Shown here: positions 60,301-63,888 of the stretch, in pieces
How positions within the stretch are numbered: the first letter of the stretch is position 1
Layout of the letters: each line of letters opens with the position of its first letter
DNA from: Saccoglossus kowalevskii
Taxonomy: Eukaryota > Hemichordata > Enteropneusta > Harrimaniidae
Assembly (NCBI RefSeq): GCF_000003605.2
Contig: NW_003152760.1
Coordinates: forward strand, 77,539 to 141,426
DNA length: 63,888 bases
Reading direction: 5' to 3'
The notes under the pieces: generated by a model
Told to the model about the DNA's origin: nothing
Databases searched by the model: none
The model's input: only the letters and a program-made list of their open reading frames with translations
Translations under genes and position numbers: made by a program

Positions 60301-62341
60301 TTGTTACAAGGCGTGATACCGTAGTTTCCCTGGTAAGCCTGAGAATGGCCACAATCAGCTGGCGTAAAGCAATAATATGATAAATGCGATTAATCCGCCG
60401 ATATTTACTATATGGGGTAGCCATCTTGAACACTGCTTGAAACTAAGTAACTTGAAAGAGACAAGTTGAAATTTGACAAACAGTTTCCTACAAATAAGGA
60501 AGAAAATGATAAACTTTCACATCTAAATGATCCAACAGCTAAAAAATCGACCTCATTCGTCATTTTTGTGTGGTCAATCCCTTGTATACGAATACCTCAT
60601 TACACATAGACCTGGTATATTTGAAAGCGTCATCCAACTGGCTTGATTAGCTCCTAAAGTATGACGACCGCCCCCTACTGTTATATAGATTCGCCCAGAG
60701 TGCGCGTGACCACAAGACAGCGCCAGCGAGTTAGCCAATTCGCTAGCAAGTTTACAAATTGGTTGCTCCAATACTTCTGAGACTTGCTGTAAGCATCAAT
60801 GGCGTGAACACAGTCCTGGAGGGCCATGCTCTGAAGAATGACGAATGAAGTTCGATAAGATGACCACAAGCAGGTATGTCGTCTTTTATATGGGTATCAA
60901 TAAATTCATTTGACATCACACAGCATAATTTATTTAAATATTTTGTTTCAGATATGAGTTCATCTTTTCGAGGCAGAGGATTGAATGGCAAGCACTTAGA
61001 CCTACCAGACGGTTATACAGGTACGTTTCTATTATTTTTGCCATGTGCCAACTAAACGGTTTTACAAAGGTAGCAGTTTTATAATTTGGCAGTACTTGAA
61101 ACATTAGTGCATTATTCAACAAACAGAATACATTCTAATTGTGTGTAAGCAAATATTGTTTTTTTACGCAAGTTGTATATGTTGCATGGGACCCATATTG
61201 ACACTACGACTGCTACACTTTAACTATGTTTTTGTGATTATAAAATCAGTAAACTAACTATGGATTGATAGCAAAGGTACATGACACTTGAAATATATTA
61301 CCCCAAATTTTTGAAAGGTTAAGTAGTATCCCAGTAACAGCTCAGAGTACTGACTAGTTTACCAGTTTTAGTTTCATTTTCAATTTACAGGAATTGTTCT
61401 CAAGGAAGATAAGAAACCGTTTCTTGAAGAGGAGGTAAAGATGGCTGAAATGCTTAGCATTCACACGTTTATACTTAACTGTTTATTGGTGTTGCCATTA
61501 CTTTAAAAACGTTATTTAGATTTTTTTTTTTATGGAAATATTACTATTACTGTAGTCACATATATGTTTTAGTACCACCACAGTACCTCCACTATCTATT
61601 TACCGTAGTGTTGAATGTGATTTCATTGTGGACCTGGGCAGAAATTATTTCCTATAGAGGAGATCATATTACTGATTGCCTATTGGCGTCCATGTCAGTT
61701 TATATACCTAAACGTGCACAATACCTTGTTCAGGGCCACGGCTCACATTTGTCTAGTTGAACTCTTCAGGTTCTCTATGAGTACTGTAATTTTTATTACA
61801 TCACAAATTTCGTGTACGCATGCCCACACTTGGTATCACATGGCTATTTTGTCCACAGCTGAAGCATATCTTGTGCTGCATACTCTACTACCGGTACTAT
61901 ATACTGAGAGTCTGTTTTCGCATCGCGCATCTCATCTCACATGACTTGATTGTGTTATTTTGTCTCAGGATCGCCATTTTAAAGTCACACACAAGTTCAA
62001 CAAGTTTACATACTGGAATTGGGATTGTTTGCCCTCATCCAATGATGCAATGATTAAATCCATGCTATGGCCCACAATTGCCAAAGCGGTAAGTCTAATA
62101 CCAAATACTGCTTCAAGTTAAGAGTGAAACATATTACAGGTACCAATAGTCAATGTGAAACCTGAAAAGCAGGACTATTTTACACATATTTGGCTAATTA
62201 TTATGAATATTAGATGTGCACAAATTTCAACCTTGTACCATTCAGCATGTCATTGCTTACACAAACAAGCGACCTGATGGTCGAAATAGCTCTGCTGTCT
62301 TCATTATCATGAAACAAGAATCAGTGGCATCGTGGTTGTAA
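57339..62341 (+). CDS. RNASEH2C: Ribonuclease H2 subunit C
   Basis: Five coding exons: 57339-57486, 60952-61020, 61391-61434, 61969-62088, 62246-62341. They join in phase to 158 residues (human 164). Diagnostic segments are IPCKIGHDGEANVDKYF in exon 1, SSFRGRGLNGKHLDLPDGYT and GIVLKEDKKP in exons 2-3 (human FRGRCLRGEEVAVPPGL then VGYVM), and KFTYWNWDCLPSSNDAMIKS, LWPTIAKAVH-like sequence in exons 4-5. Family role: non-catalytic scaffold that forms the triple barrel with RNASEH2B and holds the catalytic RNASEH2A; the complex removes ribonucleotides from DNA. The last exon continues about 20 residues beyond the human end (TNKRPDGRNSSA to SVASWL). Intron 1 (3.5 kb) is full of mobile elements. 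Confidence 0.92.
57540..57660 (-). mobile_element. 3' tail of a truncated LINE
   Basis: In RNASEH2C intron 1. On the minus strand the sequence ends with a palindrome (AAAAACCTTC / GAAGGTTTTT, 57567-57587), GTAATAAAGTT and a short (ATT)n tract at 57540. The same order, hairpin then AATAAAGTT then (ATT)n, ends the LINE remnant at 57896. The 5' limit is uncertain. Confidence 0.55.
57735..59477. mobile_element. 1.74-kb DNA transposon with 28-bp inverted repeats and 7-bp target duplication
   Basis: The 28 bases at 57735-57762 (starting CACAGTCCCTCTATCCCC) are the exact reverse complement of 59450-59477. ATTTAAA flanks both sides (57728-57734 and 59478-59484). This is the signature of a cut-and-paste transposon insertion into RNASEH2C intron 1. 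No transposase is recognisable inside, and part of the interior is a LINE fragment, so it is non-autonomous. A 7-base (or 8-base ATTTAAAC) duplication fits hAT-, Dada- or P-like groups, but the termini do not let me name one. Confidence 0.92.
57896..58690 (-). mobile_element. LINE 3' fragment nested in the DNA transposon
   Basis: Minus-strand frames at 58251-58661 and 58084-58338 carry the end of a LINE polyprotein: KLRTFRMLKNDCSYEEYL, HRSALTKLRISAH, EMGRYNKI, then in another frame EIDDEKHFLLNCKLYENE. These blocks normally follow the reverse transcriptase as one frame, so a frameshift near 58320 breaks this copy. It ends with an ATCCT/AGGAT hairpin (57935-57948), AATAAAGTT and (ATT)7-8 at 57896-57919. 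The 5' truncation point is near 58690 but no target duplication was found. Confidence 0.85.
60083..60212 (+). repeat. Left arm of inverted SINE-like pair
   Basis: Starts TTACAGCAAGTCTCAGA, which recurs exactly in reverse complement at 60776-60792. Similarity continues through CCAATTTG, GGCTAACT, CACTGGCGC, GTGGTC and ACTCTGGGCGA. The segments GGCTAACTGCTTGG and GGGCGAGTC resemble degenerate RNA polymerase III A and B boxes, so a tRNA-derived SINE is possible. Confidence 0.7.
60688..60792 (-). repeat. Right arm of inverted SINE-like pair
   Basis: Minus-strand copy of the 60083-60212 repeat. Read on the minus strand it gives TTGGCTAACTCGCTGG (A-box-like) and, about 40 bases on, TGGGCGAATC (B-box-like, compare GGTTCGAATC). 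About 475 bases separate the arms, so an RNASEH2C pre-mRNA would carry a long imperfect hairpin. Confidence 0.7.
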
Positions 62342-62600
62342 TATTCATAGTCAGTCATTTAGAGAACATTGCACTTGAGTTACAGTTGCAATTATGAACT
62401 TTTATAGTGTTCATAAAGATAGTGCATTTCATTGGACAAACATCATTGAGGCTAAACTTAAGTAATCCTGGGTGTGCAAAAACCTGAGAAATAGTTGAGA
62501 ACAAAAAAATATGTTTTTGTTTGAAAATTGTGGTCATATTTTTGAAATGTTATCCTTCCTAATAGGGTTATACATATATGTAATTGTTGAACAAATGTTC

Positions 62601-62606
62601 AATAAA
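62601..62606 (+). terminator. Candidate poly(A) signal of RNASEH2C
   Basis: AATAAA lies about 260 bases after the stop codon and is followed by CTGTGC-type sequence. No transcript evidence. Confidence 0.4.
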
Positions 62607-62704
62607 TCTGTGCAGTAATAATCTTATGATCAGATATAATCAATTACTCCAGATCAATTGTTGTGCCATACACTGTGCTGGCTTCTGAAATAAGCTGAGA
62701 ACAT

Positions 62705-62917
62705 CTAAAAGTTGTTTCTAATGACTGTATCTGCAGCATTAATATTGAAATCACCAACAATAAGAAATTGAGAGTATGGGTCTATATGTTCTTTAATAAA
62801 ATGCACTTTGTCTTGGCATTTGGACTCACTGTTGAAAATAACATTAAAATGACAAAAATATTCACTAAAAATCCAAATTTGTTTATTTTGACACAAATTT
62901 AACAAATCTGACAGCAT
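62705..62917 (-). mobile_element. LINE endonuclease-domain remnant
   Basis: A minus-strand frame of 70 residues contains KVHFIKEHIDPYSQFLIVGDFNIN. The aromatic-rich strand followed by (I/V)VGDFN is the characteristic APE-type endonuclease motif of LINE ORF2. Upstream sequence does not continue the domain in frame, so only a fragment remains. It is not the same copy as 63718-63888, which is oriented the same way but ends before it. Confidence 0.6.
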
Positions 62918-63095
62918 TTGGACTTGCGGTTACCGACTAGTTGTCGAAAATAAAATATTCACCAAAATCCAAATCTGACAGAGGACCACCCCACGTATCA
63001 TTGCTGGAAATATGAAAGCATTTGGACTTACGGTTTTAGACTAGTTGTCAAAAAAATTATTCACTAAAAATCCAAATTTCAATATTTTGACATGA
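62858..63095. repeat. Imperfect direct repeats with a unit near 90-110 bp
   Basis: TTCACTAAAAATCCAAAT recurs (with one base missing in one copy) at about 62858, 62969 and 63060; GCATTTGGACTTRCGGTT and GACTAGTTGTC recur between them. Overlaps the LINE endonuclease remnant at its left end. Confidence 0.7.
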
Positions 63096-63717
63096 ATTTC
63101 GACAAATAGGACTGCTGAGCCTATGGGATGGGTTTCTGTCCTGTGTCTGTCTGTGCACGACTTCTTCTCAAAAACCGCCGAATCGTTTGACTCGATTTTT
63201 GGTGTGTGGATGCCTTGATGAGTGTAGATGGTAATTTGTTCATGAAGTCACTCTGCCAAAAATTTTGCAAATTAGCCCCCGAAAACTGTGGCGGTCTATA
63301 GTGAGAGCGCCATCTATAGTATGGTGTTGGAATAACTTTGTTTATGAATAAGTCTGTGCGTCCCTGTGTCGGTCAGTCGAATTGTTTGTGTGGGCAGGTC
63401 GATTCTCCTGTTAAATCGACTGAATTCCTTCCAAAGACTAGAATTTAGTGACTGGCAGAAGTCTTTTCCGAAAGTTGTGGTTGTGTGGATCGACCGCAGA
63501 GGTTGCAGTTTGCTGTTGCCATTGTGTTGAACGAATTCGTGTTGAACCTAGCTGCAGTTCTGTAGCTATTTTACCAAACTGAAATCAGATTTCAAGACGA
63601 AAACTGCGGAAAACTACAGTGAAATTCCTGTATTTTTTTTGGTTTTTTTTATCAGAAATGGATAGTTATGTCTTTAATCAGTCTTTTCAACTTCTTGGAT
63701 AAGTGTATATGAATACA

Positions 63718-63888
63718 TTTTTTTTTTTTTTTTTTTTTTTTTTTTATTCATTATGCAAAAATTACAAATTACAGACAAAACAATAATAACAGAAAAACAT
63801 TTACAGATCATAATATTCAATAAAAGGCCCCCACTTCTTTAGAAACTTTGTTCTTCTGTTCTGAGCTTTCGCAAAGATACTTCCAGAT
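63718..63888 (-). mobile_element. 3' end of an L1/Tx1-like LINE with poly(A) tail
   Basis: On the minus strand a frame ends FAKAQNRRTKFLKKWGPFIE followed by a few residues and a stop, then about 100 bases of AT-rich 3' UTR, GAATAAA and a run of about 28 A (T at 63718-63745 on the plus strand). A short basic/aromatic C-terminus with a KxWxPF pattern followed by poly(A) is typical of L1-group elements. The rest lies beyond the window. Confidence 0.6.

Larger units (their letters stand above)
62342..63888. other. RNASEH2C 3' UTR and repeat-rich intergenic DNA
   Basis: No gene is seen. After a short 3' UTR the region holds LINE remnants (62705-62917, 63718-63888), direct repeats (62858-63095) and a CTCF-like 15-mer in reverse orientation (63306-63320). 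Confidence 0.6.

Overview
This is nuclear DNA from an animal. It is AT-rich and holds seven intron-containing genes with GT-AG introns, whose encoded proteins resemble vertebrate proteins closely. There is a single TRIM9/TRIM67-type gene, two axonemal (cilium) genes, and many short inverted-repeat transposons and decayed LINEs. I infer a non-vertebrate bilaterian, most likely an invertebrate deuterostome such as a hemichordate; the species cannot be fixed from sequence alone. No bacterial, viral, rRNA or CRISPR feature was seen.

Layout: (1) 1-334, a minus-strand LINE reverse-transcriptase fragment. (2) 1293-12672 (+), TRIM9/67 E3 ubiquitin ligase, 7 coding exons. (3) 17788-23590 (+), the exon-junction-complex helicase EIF4A3, 12 exons, with transposons in introns 5, 6 and 7. 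(4) 26878-31001 (-), a radial spoke head protein of the RSPH4A/RSPH6A type, 12 exons. (5) 31657-39639 (+), the Hippo-pathway adaptor SAV1, 8 exons, head-to-head with the spoke gene and interrupted by an assembly gap in exon 2. (6) 45733-51113 (-), a coiled-coil axonemal protein of the CCDC42/CFAP73 family, 8 exons. (7) 55489-56970 (-), a 78-residue membrane microprotein resembling SMIM26, 2 exons. (8) 57339-62341 (+), the RNase H2 subunit C gene, 5 exons, head-to-head with the microprotein gene; its first intron carries several mobile elements. (9) 62342-63888, LINE remnants and repeats.

The genes do not form one pathway. Two (RSPH4A-like and CCDC42/CFAP73-like) encode motile-cilium parts, and candidate RFX sites lie upstream of both. 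TRIM9 and SAV1 are also close together on human chromosome 14q22, so part of this block may be ancient conserved linkage. The exon models were read by hand from splice sites and reading phase; every gene sums to an uninterrupted frame, SAV1 only after collapsing a duplicated gap edge.

The most informative non-genic structures are: a short transposon inserted at a TA inside another transposon (19884-20270), which gives relative age and target-site duplication directly; a 1.74 kb element with 28-bp perfect terminal inverted repeats and a 7-bp duplication (57735-59477) that holds a LINE fragment; a pair of inverted tRNA-SINE-like repeats (60083-60792); and a core-promoter-like cluster inside SAV1 intron 1 (32436-32510). 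I found no clear evidence of a wholly new biological system.
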